From the NCBI GenBank assembly GCA_965240325.2, contig OZ251240.1:186001-250000 (forward strand): a stretch of DNA of 64,000 nucleotides, read 5' to 3'. This DNA is from Rebecca billardiae RCC1528 (Eukaryota; Haptophyta). Positions 49,278-60,664 of the stretch are shown one piece after another. The notes under the pieces are model-generated. The model was not told where the DNA came from, did no database searches, and saw only the letters and a program-made list of their open reading frames with translations. Made by a program: the position numbers and the translations under genes. Position 1 is the stretch's first letter. Every line of letters starts with the position of its first letter.

Positions 49278-49771
49278 AAAGACTGGCCGCGGATGGACCT
49301 CAGGATGGAGGCCGTTTTGAACGCGCTCGCGCGCGGCGAGGTGAAGCGTGCAGGGGCGTTCGGCGCTGTGGGCCCCTCGAGGGCGTCAAGGTGGACCGCG
49401 CCCAAGCGGCTGTCGCCCCCTGGAGCGGCCTCTCCGCGCCGTGCGAGTCCGCGGCGCGCGGGCGGTACACGACCTCCTGTCTGACGCCCGAAGGTACGAG
49501 TGGTCGGCTCCCACTGCGCCTGCCAGCGGGCGAAGTCAGCGGCAGAGCGGCCGGGAGCGTCGCCATTTCCGCAAACGCAGCAAAATGTTTATTTTCGTGT
49601 AGTTTTGCGGCCAACGACCACTCGTACCTCGGGCCGTCAGAAAAAGCTATGGGAGCGTCGCCACATCGGCCAGTCTTTATGGCTGCTCATGAACAGCTTG
49701 CGCGAGTATTATTCTTCAAACAAATGCGCGCCGCCTTATTTATTCTCGCGTCGTAATTCTGGCGCTGGGGC

Positions 49772-50758
49772 TCAGGAATGCAGCGGTCCCGCAGACAGAC
49801 CCGCGGCTGCGGCGGGCCTGTGCGGTGCCATCCCGAGCTCGAGGAGCCGCCCCCTGACGCAGCGGAGCACGCGGCGCATGCCCTCGGCGCGCGGGTGCAG
49901 CAGGTCGGGCGCGAGGTCGGGGTCTATGCTGCCGGACGCGTTGAGCAGAGCGGGGCCGCAGTCCGCGCTGCCGACGCGCGCGCTGCCGTGCGTGCGCCGC
50001 AGCCGATCGAGCGCCACCGGCAGCGCGGCGTTCACCGCGGAGACGAGCGGCGCAAACGATGGCGCCGCGTCGGGCCCGGCGCGTGCGGAGAGCGCCACGC
50101 GCAACGCGGCGCCTTTCGGCGTGTCCGCGCGCGGCAGCAGCGCGAGGACGAGCAGCCGCGCGCGCGTGTGCGCCAGCAGCCAGCTGGCCACCGCCTCGAT
50201 GCCGCGCACCGCCTGGGCGGGCGTGTGGCCAAAGCCCAGGTTGTTCGTGCCGATGAGGATCACGACGGGCACGCCGCGCTCGCGCAGCGGCGCCTCGTAC
50301 TCGCCGTGCACCAGCCGCCACAGCAGGTGCTGCGTCTGGTCACCGCCGATCGCGAGGGGCAGCGGCCGCAGCAGGCCGAGCTCCTGGGCAAGCACGGGCG
50401 GCACGTCGCGGCACCACTCGCGCGGCTTGCCCACCTGCCGGCCGGTGAGCGACTCGGTGATCGAGTCACCGAGCAGGACGACCCCCGCCGTCGGCCCGTC
50501 CCGCGCCGCCACCCTGCACAGGTGCGCGTGCGCCTTGAACCAGTCGGGGTACTGCCGCTTGAAGCGCGTCGTGCCGAGCGTGCGCGGCGTCGGCTCGTCG
50601 GGCCGCTCGCTGCAGGTGCCGTTGGCGTGACACATGGGGTGCGGGGAGCGCCAGTCCCAGGACTCGTGCGCGGGGTCCATGCCCGGCCAGGCGCGAGCAC
50701 GGGGCCCTGCCACGCACGGCGCGAGCACGAGGCCGATCAGAGCGCCGCGCGACGCCAT
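49772..50758 (-). CDS. Secreted SGNH/GDSL hydrolase, copy 2
   Basis: Same 328-residue translation as the gene at 34182-35168, with catalytic Ser99, Asp285 and His288 intact. The 78-bp divergent spacer to the ankyrin gene is also identical. Confidence 0.85.
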   Translation of the reverse strand: MASRGALIGLVLAPCVAGPRARAWPGMDPAHESWDWRSPHPMCHANGTCSERPDEPTPRTLGTTRFKRQYPDWFKAHAHLCRVAARDGPTAGVVLLGDSITESLTGRQVGKPREWCRDVPPVLAQELGLLRPLPLAIGGDQTQHLLWRLVHGEYEAPLRERGVPVVILIGTNNLGFGHTPAQAVRGIEAVASWLLAHTRARLLVLALLPRADTPKGAALRVALSARAGPDAAPSFAPLVSAVNAALPVALDRLRRTHGSARVGSADCGPALLNASGSIDPDLAPDLLHPRAEGMRRVLRCVRGRLLELGMAPHRPAAAAGLSAGPLHS

Positions 50759-50836
50759 CGTGGGAGGCTCAGAGCCTCAGACTAATTCGCGCGCCCGGAT
50801 TTGCGACTCGTTGATCGCGAGGCGAAACGACAATCA

Positions 50837-52014
50837 ATGGTGTCTGCACCGCTGCTCCCACCACTCCGCCCCGCGCGCGCGGAGAGCGAGGCGGCGGCGC
50901 TCGTCCATGCCGCGGCGCGCGGCGACGTGGCGAGCGTCCGCCAGCAGCTCGACGCGGGCGCTGACGCGCGCGCGCGCGACGGCGCGAGCAAGCGGAGCGC
51001 GCTGCACGCGGGCGCGGCGCACGGCTCGGTCGCGTGCGTGCAGGCCCTCCTCGCGGCGGGCGCGGACACCGCCGCGGCCGACGGCTCGGGCGAGTCGGCG
51101 CTGCACGCCGCCGCGCGCCACGGCCACACCGCCGTCGTGCAGCAGCTCCTCTTCGCCTCCGCGGACGTGGACGCGCTGGACGCCGAGCGCACGCGCGCGC
51201 TCCACCTCGCAGCCGAGGGCGGGCACGAGTCGACGCTGCGGCTGCTCCTCGCGCGCGGCGCGAGCGTGGTCGGCTCGGACGCGCCCGGCGCGGTGCGCCC
51301 GCGCTCCGCCCTCGAGCGCGCCGCCGACCGCGGCCACGCCGAGTGCGTCCGGCTGCTGCTGCGCGCCGCCCCGCCGGGCTCGCTCAGCGGCCCGCTGCTC
51401 GAGGCCGCCCTGCTGTGGGCGGTGTCGGAGGGCTCGGTGGGCTGCGCGGCGCTGCTGATCGAGGCGCGCGCGGAGGTGGGCGGCGGCGGCGGCGGCGGCG
51501 CGGGCGGCGCGCTCCACGCCGCCGCGCGCCGCGGCCACGTCGACGCCACCCTGCTGCTGCTCCGCGCGCGCGCCGACGTGCACGCTGAAGACGCTCACGG
51601 CCGCACGGCTCTGCTGCTGGCGTGCCAGCCGCTCTCGCGCGCGTGCGAGCCGCCGGCGGGGTGCGGCGGCGGCGGCGGGCCGGCGCCGCCGTCGCGCGGC
51701 GCGCTCGGCGTCGTGCAGCTGCTCTGCGCCCACGGCGCGCGCCGCGTGAGCAGCCGCACCGGCCGCGAGCGCACGTGTGCAGAGACGGTCGCCAAGCGCC
51801 ACATGGTGCCGCGCGTGCTCAACTGGCTGATCCAGACGCGGCACTGGACGACGCCGCTGCACCACGTGGGGCTGGGCTGGGCGCTGGGCGAGGCGCGCAC
51901 GCGCGCGCTGCTGCGCGCGGGCGCGGACGTGCACGCGCGCGCCGCGCCCGGCGCGCCGAGCCCGCTGTGCCTTGCGCGCGCACTCCTGCGACACGGGGCG
52001 GACGCGCACGCGGA

Positions 52015-52046
<32 letters not shown>

Positions 52047-52378
52047 GCGCGGGCGCGGACGCGGACGCGGCGGATGCCGAGGCGTGCGACCCGGAGGCGC
52101 GCCGCTCGGCGCGGCTCGTCGTGCGCGCCGCGGCGCCGTGGAGCCGCGCGAACCACGAGCTCTTCCCAGAGCCGGCGCGGCGGCACGCACACGCGCTGCT
52201 CACCATCGCGCGCCAGCTCGCGCGCTCGGGCGCGGCGCTCGGTGCGGGCGGCCGCTCCCACGGCGACGCGCTGCTGGACGTGTGGGAGCGCGACGTGATG
52301 CCCAGGGTGCTGGCGCGCGGCGCGGCGCCGCCGGGGATCGAGCGCGTGTGCGCGATGGCGGGGGCCGAGCCGAGCTGA
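50837..52378 (+). CDS. Ankyrin-repeat protein, copy 2
   Basis: Same 513-residue translation as the gene at 35247-36788, including the glycine/alanine/aspartate run. Even this simple-repeat tract has the same length in both copies, which argues against long independent evolution. Confidence 0.85.
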
Positions 52379-53850
52379 GGGCACGAGGCAGACGCCCGCG
52401 CATCTTATCGCGAGGCGCATGCGCCTGCAGCATGCTGACGAGGTGACAGGCTCCGGGACTTGATCGTCGATGGCAAAGTCTGCAACTATAAGCTGAGTAT
52501 AGTAGTCTTATTGCACTTATTATTTCAGTCTAAGAAGACGACGAGACGCGCGCACGCAGCTCATCGGGCACTCGCCAATCTAGCTCCGTGAGCTCTGGGC
52601 TGATCGATACGATTATATACGTAGACGGTGACGCGATGCTTGTCGTCCACCATTTATTCAGTGCCAACATATACACTGCTACGATCGTCATCGTCGTCAT
52701 TTATTGATACTACTATACTCTAGTGCGAGATCGCTCGCGTCGTACATCATCACTAGCTTACTGTACGGTACTTTATTGATCATGTACTACTACTACTACA
52801 AACAATGAAACATTCCGCCCTACAGTTTACTATCTATGTTTTATGGATACCCCTCTTTAGGCTACGAACTTTTGAGAATTTGAGATATTCTCATTTGGTT
52901 CAAGATCGGCCGTGATAGGGGGGGATACTACGAACAATGTGGAGATTTTCTTTACGACCCATCCGCGCTATACTCATTCTATGATTTAACGACACAGGTA
53001 GGACGACGCGGGTCTCCTGATTCGTCGGCGGCAGTGCCCGATCGTCGACACGAAGTAGTCGGCGTTGGTGGCAGAGCATAGCCTGCACCGCGATCGGATT
53101 GCTTGAGCGCGGCCTTGAGCTGCTGGAGCGCGATCCACCTGCGCTGCGCGGCTCGCATGGCCCTGCTGTGCCCCGAGCGAGGGCGATGGTGCAGGTCCGG
53201 ATGTCAGCTGGCAGTCTCAGCCGCTGGTAGGCAGCTGGTGCACGTGTCTGCGACCCTTTCCGCACTACTGAGCTTTCCATACAGCAATATGTCAAGCTTT
53301 TGAGCCGAGTCCTTAACCACTCGGACACGCAAAAGCTCCCACGACGCAACATGGCGCGGTTCGACTCCGGTTGCGCAAACGCTCTTTCGCCCGAAAGTGC
53401 GCTTCTTCTTCACTCCCGCTGAACGGGGTGAAGATCCGTCCCTGAAAGGCTCATGAGAGCGGGACGGCGGATGGCCCGCGGCCCGTCGGAACGCTGGTGA
53501 AGGAACAACACCAGGCTAAAGAACAAACCCGCCGGAAGGAACCGCGTTGATGTTTATTCCGCCTTACCAGTTCCCCGGTCACGCAGGGGCTTATCACAGT
53601 GTCCCTGCGGACGTCGTCAGCAGCGCCGTCCGTGCGGACGAGCGGGCGGTGCAGGTCCTCAGAAACGAATGCAAAAAGCGGTGGGGGGCAAACGGCCGCC
53701 ATACGTAACTGGCAGCGCAGCTTTCGCCTGCAGCTCTGCAGGCAGTGCCGGATACTTCGACCATCCGGACGGTTGGAGCCAACCGCCCGGAGAAGAAAAG
53801 AAATCGTGCACGTAGGAAATTCGGGATTAATACAACACCCCCCCTCGACA

Positions 53851-53991
53851 TCATGCCGAAGGCGACGGAGGTGGTGGAGCAGCATGCAGTATCGCCACGA
53901 CGTGTTTGAGAAAAGTACTCGTCGCGGTAGCCTTGGTCATGATGTCGGACCGGTTGTCGTCGGTCGACACCTTCTGGATCAGCACGGCGCC
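53851..53991 (-). pseudogene. Ty1/copia RNase H C-terminal remnant, copy 2
   Basis: Identical to 38261-38401, again followed by the polypurine tract and the TGTTG LTR-like start at 53837. Confidence 0.7.
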
Positions 53992-54041
53992 CACAACACC
54001 AGGCTAAAGAACAAACCCGCCGGAAGGAACCGCGTTATGTC

Positions 54042-54147
54042 AAGCTTTTGAGCCGAGTCCTTAACCACTCGGACACGCAAAAGCTCCCACGACGCGTCGT
54101 GGGGGCTTTTGCGTGTCCGAGTGGTTAAGGACTCGGCTCAAAAGCTT
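54042..54147. repeat. 106-bp palindrome of a tRNA-like half, copy 2
   Basis: Identical to 38452-38557, with the same single arm mismatch. Confidence 0.85.
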
Positions 54148-54588
54148 AACACAATATCCTCTGCATACTGACTACTTATTCACAAGAGAACTACACTGAG
54201 CCCTTCAATAGAGGAAAGTGCGGTTGTGCAGTACTCAGTAGGTGTGTGGTGGGAGCTGCCCCTCGCGCACGCCGGCCGCGGCACGGTGACGACCCACGGC
54301 GCGAGCATGGGCGTGGCTTCGGCGGAGGCGTAGGCGGGGGGCGTGGCGGCCGAGTCATTCGCCGCGCGCGCCTGCTGCAGCGGCAGCCTGTACTAGCTTA
54401 CTGTACGGTACTTTATCATCATGTACTACTACTACTACAAACATTCCGCCCTACAGTTTACTATGTTTTAACGTGCCACAGTAGGTACATGCAAACGTTC
54501 GACGCACCACCAAAAAAAAGCTCAAGGTAGCTCTGCACCCAACGGCATCCGGCCGCAAATCACCTGTCACCACCCCTCCCACGCACGC

Positions 54589-56202
54589 ATGGCCCGCGGC
54601 ACCTCGCGTATCTCGGCTGCACGCGCGGCCCCGCTGCTCGCGCTCGCGCTCACGTGCGTGCCCGCGCCGCTCCTCGCCATGCCGCTCGGCGATGCGGCGG
54701 CTGCGCGCTCGGCGCACACGAGTCACGTGCGAGCACGCGCCCTGCTCGCAGCGGCCGCGGCTGACGAACTACACAACGGCACGGCCGCGGCGGCGTGTGA
54801 CAGCGGCGCGTGCGAGACGAATGCGACGGCTGCCTCTACGCCCCAATACAACGCGAAGTCACCCGACAACACCACCGAGCACGCGGCCGCGCCTGCCCCG
54901 CCGCTGCTGCCCAATCGCACGGCGCGCGAGCCGAGCGCCCCGGCGGATGCAGGCGAAACGCTGCCGATGGAGAGCGACGTGGGCGAGCCCGAGGCGCAGG
55001 ACGAGCGGCTGGAGACGGCGCTGTGCCTCCAGCGCATCGGCCGGGAGGACAAGCGCTTCCTCTTCTCGCCCGATACGGTGCTCGAGAAGCTCGGCCTTGC
55101 GGCGGTGGTGCTCCTGGCCGCGGCGGGCGCCATGGCCATGGGCTGGCTGGTGATGCGGACGTATCGCCGCGGCGGCTGGGAGCCCTCCAAGAAGGCGGTG
55201 AAGATGCTCGGCGGCGCGCTGCTCGCAACCACCGACGGCGTGACGGACGTGCTGCTTGCGACCGAGTGGTACCGTTGCGGCCACCACGTCTGGGCGGCGA
55301 TCGCGCTCACCTGCGTCGGGCTGAACACGCTGGCGGCGCTCATCTTCGGCGTGGTGGGGGGCATCGCGATCACCGAGAGCTGCAGCGAGAGCGCCGGGGC
55401 GGCCGTGTCGAGCGTGCTGCAGCTCGGCGCCGTGTACGCGGCGGTGGTGCGCGTGTGGCGCGGCCAGCACGTCGACCCAGGTGAGGCACGGTGGGTGCTC
55501 CTCCTCAAGCAGTTGGAGGTGGGTCTCGAGGCGGCGCCGCAGGTGTTCCTGCAGGGGTACGTGCTGCTGTGGCTGGGCGCGGAGCGCGCGTCGGCGCTGT
55601 CGTGGGTCTCGCTCGTCGTCTCGGTTGCGGGCATGAGCCTCGTGCTCGGCGACTTCCACACCGACATGATGCGCAACTTCAACTATCCCGGCGCGCGCGA
55701 CGGCAGCGGGGGCGACGGCGGCGGCTCGGTGTGGGCAGCACGCGCGCTCGGTCCGCTCGGCGTGGTGAGCCGCGCGCTGCCGATCGCGCTGTTCGGCTGC
55801 GCGCTGGGCAACTGGCTGGCGCCGCTGCTGTTCGGCGCGTTCGCCGTGCTCGTCGCCCTCGTGCGCTTCGCGCTGAGGGAAAGCAGCGGGTGTGTGGCGT
55901 GGGGCGGTGGCGTGGGCTGGTCCTTCCTCGTCTACGCGGCCACGCCCGTTGTGCTCCTGGGGGGCGTCACCAGCGCGCGCGGCGAGGCGCGTATCGTTGC
56001 GTGGACGGCGGCGGTCGAGCTCGCGCTCGGCGCCACAGCGCTCGGCTCTCCGTCGCCCTGGCGCGCCGCGCAGCCCACCGGCTTGCTGGTGGGCGCCGCG
56101 TGTCTGTTTGGCGTGTGCTGGCTGGGCCGGCTGGGCGCAGCCGCCGTGCTGCTGCGCGCCAAGGCGCACGAGCAGCACGAGGTGCTGGCGCTGCTGCTCT
56201 GA
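54589..56202 (+). CDS. XK-related (XKR-like) membrane protein, copy 2
   Basis: Same 537-residue translation as the gene at 38999-40612. The stop is 119 bases before the end of block identity. Downstream of this copy the sequence is unrelated to that after copy 1. Confidence 0.7.
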   Translation: MARGTSRISAARAAPLLALALTCVPAPLLAMPLGDAAAARSAHTSHVRARALLAAAAADELHNGTAAAACDSGACETNATAASTPQYNAKSPDNTTEHAAAPAPPLLPNRTAREPSAPADAGETLPMESDVGEPEAQDERLETALCLQRIGREDKRFLFSPDTVLEKLGLAAVVLLAAAGAMAMGWLVMRTYRRGGWEPSKKAVKMLGGALLATTDGVTDVLLATEWYRCGHHVWAAIALTCVGLNTLAALIFGVVGGIAITESCSESAGAAVSSVLQLGAVYAAVVRVWRGQHVDPGEARWVLLLKQLEVGLEAAPQVFLQGYVLLWLGAERASALSWVSLVVSVAGMSLVLGDFHTDMMRNFNYPGARDGSGGDGGGSVWAARALGPLGVVSRALPIALFGCALGNWLAPLLFGAFAVLVALVRFALRESSGCVAWGGGVGWSFLVYAATPVVLLGGVTSARGEARIVAWTAAVELALGATALGSPSPWRAAQPTGLLVGAACLFGVCWLGRLGAAAVLLRAKAHEQHEVLALLL

Positions 56203-56280
56203 GCGTGCGCGCAGCAGCAGAGCTCTATCAGCCTCAGCAAGCTGTATACGACTGCGCCATGCGCGAGATCGTCGACGTTG

Positions 56281-56321
56281 TGGCCCGCGGCCCAGGGCGG
56301 AGCGCGCAGCGTGGAGCCCGC
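56281..56321 (+). repeat. Dispersed GC-rich element at the right end of block copy 2
   Basis: Same 41-base element as at 40691-40731. A further diverged copy with an inserted GTTGCTAA-like piece lies 115 bases downstream (56437-56489). Confidence 0.7.
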
Positions 56322-56583
56322 AGCGCCCGCGGGCACGGGTGCACCGGCACGAACCATTGGCAACCATTATTTATTAATAACCAGTGAGGCATGCATGCGA
56401 TACATACTCTCAGGACGAAGCCGAACCACATTTATATGGCCCGCTCGGGTGCAGGCGGAGCGCGCAGTGTTGCTAAGCGTGGAGCCCGCCAGGGCGCCGC
56501 AGGCACAAACCACTACTACGTTATTATTATATAGTTATTATTGCATTCATCATCGTCATCAAAAATATATATAATAAGGCTGC

Positions 56584-56625
<42 letters not shown>

Positions 56626-57405
56626 GATCTTTGATCGTCGTCAATAAGGAAAATTATAAGGGACTACGGGGGACGTCCGGGGGGGGGGACCGGGGAGGGG
56701 CGATGTTTTCATTCAGGGCTGGAGTAGGACACTAGCAGGAGACTGTTATTACCGACGACGGTTTCGATTTTTTGATACTGCGCGATGAGATCGTCGCATA
56801 GAGGCGGGGCGTCTGCTCGATTCAGGTCGAAATGAGCGCTAGATCCGTATGTAATCGTAAATCGGTGGACGGGACGTGAGCCTGGACGTGGCCACAACGT
56901 AACGGTTCGTTACGAGCGTTTTTGCCGCGGCTGATGAGATTCCCGCTCACGCGCTGCCAACCGATGTGAGACCGTGCGTAGTTACAGTCCCTTGGCACCC
57001 TTGATCATCATAGCCAGTGTCATCATCGTCCGATAATCACGGATAATGTAAATGAGGATGAGTGCTGAGCCGCTCATCGCCAGTCCCGGTGACGGTCCGC
57101 CGGCGATGACCGCCGGCATCATGAGGAAGTCTCGGCGTGCCACGGCGACATATCCTCCGACCTGCTTGAGGTCGAGGACTTATTGCAAATCAACGACGCA
57201 GAATTCACGATCGATCTCTTCGCATTCTTCTCAAGCTGGGCCTGCGCGCGACTTGCACGCCGCCATCGTGGTGATTGTGCAGCTCAGCTCACGACCAACG
57301 GTGTCGACGCGAACACTGCGCGCCCGCCGACGCGCCCGACTGCTCGTCGGTCGTCAGCCCCGCCGCGCGGCCTGCGCGGGCGTGGCGAGCGGGCGGGTCG
57401 CGCCG
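56322..57405. other. Gene-poor region right of the duplication
   Basis: About 1.1 kb, mostly AT-richer. It holds the broken dispersed element (56437-56489), an AT dinucleotide tract (56588-56624), a G-run near 56680 and no recognisable gene. The YEATS gene promoter should be in its right part. Confidence 0.6.
56588..56624. repeat. (AT)n microsatellite
   Basis: Uninterrupted AT units following CTGCTAC. Confidence 0.9.
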
Positions 57406-58186
57406 ATGTCGGTGATCGAGAAGCCGATCGTGTACGGCACCGTCGCCTTCTGGCTGGGCAAGAAGGCGGAGGAGGCCAAGTCGCACCGCTGGACGTGCTA
57501 CGTGCGCGCGAACCGGCCGGACGAGGACCTGGGGCACTACGTGCGCAAGGTGGTGTTCCAGCTGCACCCGTCGTTCAGCCCGGCGACGCGGGGTGCGCGC
57601 GCGTGCGCGGCGCCCACCCCGCCGCCAGCCCCTCCTCCGCCCGCGCACGGGCCCCACGCTCATCGGTGCCGCGTGCGCCGCGCGCGACACGCCGCGCGGT
57701 GCGCACCTCGGCGCGCGCGGCGCTCACTCGCCGCCGCCCGCAGTGGTGGAGAAGGCGCCGTTCGAGGTGACGGAGCACGGCTGGGGCGAGTTCGACATCG
57801 GCGTGCAGATCCACTTCGCCGACCCCACCGAGTCCCCCGTCGACATCTCCGTCCCCCTCCGCCTGTACCCGGAGACGGGCGAGCAGCTCGTCCCCAAGCG
57901 CGCGGTCGTGGCTGAGCGGTACGACGAGCTCGTGTTCAACGAGCCGAGCGAGACGCTGCGCGCGAAGCTGCTGCTGGCGAACAAGCCGGGGATGGGCTGG
58001 TCGAACCACCCGCTCGCGGAGCACTGGACCGCGTACGAGCCCGCGCACGAGGCGGCCAAGCTGCAGGGCCTGCACGAGAAGGTGGCGGCCACGCTCGAGA
58101 GCACCGCCAAGCGCAAGGCGGAGCTCGAGGCGGAGGTCAAGGCGCTGCACGGCGAGATCTCGCAGCTGGAGAACAAGATGCGCTGA
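57406..58186 (+). CDS. YEATS4: YEATS-domain protein, GAS41/YEATS4-like (2 exons)
   Basis: Exons 57406-57592 and 57744-58186 give 209 residues. The YEATS fold is clear: KPIVYGTVAFWLGKK, HRWTCYVRANRPDEDLGHYV, VVFQLHPSF and GWGEFDIGVQIHF, then the C-terminal coiled coil (about 165-209, ENKMR end). The W-T-x-Y-V and G-W-G-E-F signatures line the acyl-lysine pocket in this family. GAS41 (Yaf9 in yeast) is a subunit of the SWR1/SRCAP and NuA4/TIP60 complexes that reads acylated histone H3. The 151-bp intron (GTGCGC...CCGCAG) was set so that SPATR continues into VVEKAPFEVTE, the conserved junction. Length is normal. Confidence 0.9.
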
Positions 58187-60035
58187 GCGCCCGGCGGGGG
58201 AGCCGAAGGATGGGCCGCGCGTGCCGTGTCGCGCGGCGCTGGGGCTCGTGCTCTCGTCGCATCGTCTGCTGATCGCTCGCGGCCGGCGGGTAGAAGGCAG
58301 CTGGCCGCTCAGCAGCCTCAGCTGCGTCTTCCTCTTAGTCTTACGCGCGCTGCTGCCTGCTTGTGCTTACGGCAGCTGACGCCTTACTACTGCGCACAAA
58401 AAGTATAAGACTGCTGCGCTGGAGTGCTGCTGCTCACTATGCCTCACGAGTCACTTGCCGGCTCCGATGGCCGCCCGCAACACATATGCAGCCTGCGCTA
58501 TGCGACACATCACTGGCACCGGCCGCCGGCGGCCCGGCGCCCAGCCCGGAGCCCCGCCGCGGCGCCCCGCGCCGCCTGCCGGCGGCTAGCCGTGACACCG
58601 GCCCGCGCCGTAGAGTATATAATCATCGTCGTCGGGCGCATGGCGGTCGAGCGCATCGCGCGTCGTCATCAGGCACTCATGGCGCACGCCCCCCCCCCCG
58701 AAAGGTCTGAGCGTGAGCGAAAGCCGGGGGGGGGGCGGCGCACGTGCTCCGCAAAATCAAAAAGAGGATGCGCGCAGGATTTTGGGGATTTTTGTAGGTT
58801 GATTCAGATGTGACCGGACCGCCCCTAGTGGACGCATTTCGCTGCCAATGATTGCTTTTGTAGTAGATGCTAATTTGAACGATAGTAACACTTAGGGGAA
58901 TGCAGGGTGGAATAGCACATAACACCAGCCGTGTGTTCGAACATTCCGTCATAGTAAGATGCTTGAATTGTAAGAGCCTGAAACAGCTCGCCAACCATAG
59001 AAAAGAGAGGTTCGGTCGGCTTTTATGTCGCTTGAAGTAAAGTATTGCCGGCATCTGAAGTCATGAACCGTCGCTTCTCAGTGGCGGATATCATCAGGTT
59101 ATGGCGCGATGTTCTAGGGCACGCGATCCGCATCGTTTCGCACGAACCCTCGCGGGCGACGAGATATATCATTGACGCGGGTAGCCCTAAGGCGTTCCCG
59201 TTCCCGCGCGCGATTCATAACCGTATCTTTTCTGATTACTATAGTTATCTCCCGTCGATTAATACTGCTCATCACTTACAGTATTGCTACAAAAGGCGCT
59301 GCCACTGCCTTGGCCACTGGCCACGCAAACGCGACGCGGGCTCGCGAACAGGCGGGCACTGCACACGATCGTTCAATCCGACCGAAGACTCAGCGCAGGT
59401 GCGCGCAGATCTGCGGCGGGTCCCAACGGCCGTCGGCATCGCATTCGTGCCTCGTTCACCCCGCGCGCCCCGCCCTGCCATGCCTCTTCGGCCCAGTGCG
59501 TTTTCCAACCGAGCACGTCGTCACTCGGTCGCACGAACGCGGCCGTTGTCGACCGGCTCGTAGCTGACCATTCGCGCGCCCGCGCGCGCCACGCCGCACG
59601 CAGCGCAGCTATGAGGCTCTCGGCATGTTCAGAAGTCGCTCGCCCAACCCTCACCGCTCACGCTCGCGCCGTCCATGACCATGGCCGAGCTGTGATGGCT
59701 GAGCCGCGTGCGGCGTGCTGACGGCTGCGCATGGCGGCGCGGCAAGCATTTGGCGCGCGAGCCGCGCGCTGACCGTGAGGAGGGGCTCTGGCGCTCACTC
59801 GACGGATGCCTGACCGTGCCTGACACGAGAGCCACAGGCTTAGATCTGCGAGCGGCGAGCCCGCGATGATGGCGAGTTGGCATATGCTACGGGCGACGCC
59901 GTGCTCCCCTCTCGCCCGTGCTCGCAGTAGTCCTCGCGCTCCGGGCCGTCGGCCGACAGCACCCGCGGCGGCACCGACGCGCACAGCCATGCAGCGGCCC
60001 TCGCACCGAGTGCATCGACGCGGCGGCGAGCCTGA
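58187..60035. other. Gene-poor 1.85 kb
   Basis: No supported protein. It has C- and G-runs (58690-58699, 58725-58734), an AT-rich segment (58800-59280) of normal complexity, and a GC-rich right half. Open frames are short and without domains. Confidence 0.55.
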
Positions 60036-60398
60036 CAGACAAAGGCGTGCAAGGAGCGGCTACTGCGGCTGCGGGAGGTCGTAGATAGACAGGCTCGAGC
60101 CGCGGCTGCTCGCGACGCTCTTCCCCGCAGCGAGCTCGTCCGACGCTGCGCCGATCCCGCCGAGCGCGCGAGGCTGTGCGAGGCTGAGACGGGCCTGCCG
60201 AGCGCGATCTCCGCGCTGCGCGCGGCCACAGACAACAGGGCTGCCCGATGCGCACCGGGCGGAGGCGCTGCGGCTGCTGCGCGTCGAGTTCGACAGGCGG
60301 CGCAGCCCCCCGAGGCCCGGGCCGTCGACCGCGTCGATTACTCGCGCCCGCGCCTCCTGCACGGCGACGCGCCGGGCGCGCGCATCGTCATTCGGTGA
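60036..60398 (+). CDS. Possible coding exon or gene fragment, unknown
   Basis: A plus-strand frame of 120 codons reads ERLLRLREVVDRQ..., then LPSAISALRA and ends SRPRLLHGDAPGARIVIR with a stop. The composition is protein-like, helical and then basic, but I recognise no family. It has no ATG; it follows CCTGACAG, a possible acceptor, at 60031-60035. Just upstream, another frame (ECIDAAASLTDKGVQ) looks equally protein-like and would join it with a one-base shift. That suggests a frameshifted pseudogene or an assembly indel rather than a tidy exon. Confidence 0.3.
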   Translation, partial: QTKACKERLLRLREVVDRQARAAAARDALPRSELVRRCADPAERARLCEAETGLPSAISALRAATDNRAARCAPGGGAAAAARRVRQAAQPPEARAVDRVDYSRPRLLHGDAPGARIVIR

Positions 60399-60664
60399 AG
60401 AACGCGACGACTATTGCATACCAGTAGGGCCGTGCGCCCTCCGAACTTCGTTGTTTACTACCCGAAGATCGGCGTAGCCGATCATTATCATATATCAGAC
60501 TATACATATCAGTGATCAGGGCCCGCGCCGCGGATGAGCTGAGCAGTAGCCAGTACTCATTCAGCCTGCTGCGCGGAGCCCTGCAAGGCGAGTGCGCAGT
60601 GTGAGTGGGCCAGTGCACGGCAGTGGGACTCACTCGCGCATAGGCATCAGTGTCATCGTCTCAG
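60399..60664. other. Intergenic region
   Basis: About 270 AT-richer bases before the 3' end of the beta-propeller gene; nothing recognised. Confidence 0.5.

Larger units (their letters stand above)
41870..56321 (+). repeat. Duplicated block, copy 2 (14.45 kb)
   Basis: Same sequence as 26280-40731. It begins directly after the gap, about 11 bases from the symmetry centre of the fold-back, so only the right half of that element is present (41870-42363), with the telomere-like repeat at 41894-41911. Non-coding features are all repeated: hairpin 44419-44444, direct repeats 52752-52843 and 54392-54470, copia remnant 53505-54037, palindrome 54042-54147. Confidence 0.9.

Noticed and set aside
58677-59054. 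125-residue minus-strand frame in the gene-poor right region
   Set aside because: Normal composition but no recognisable motif, no splice support and no neighbour logic.
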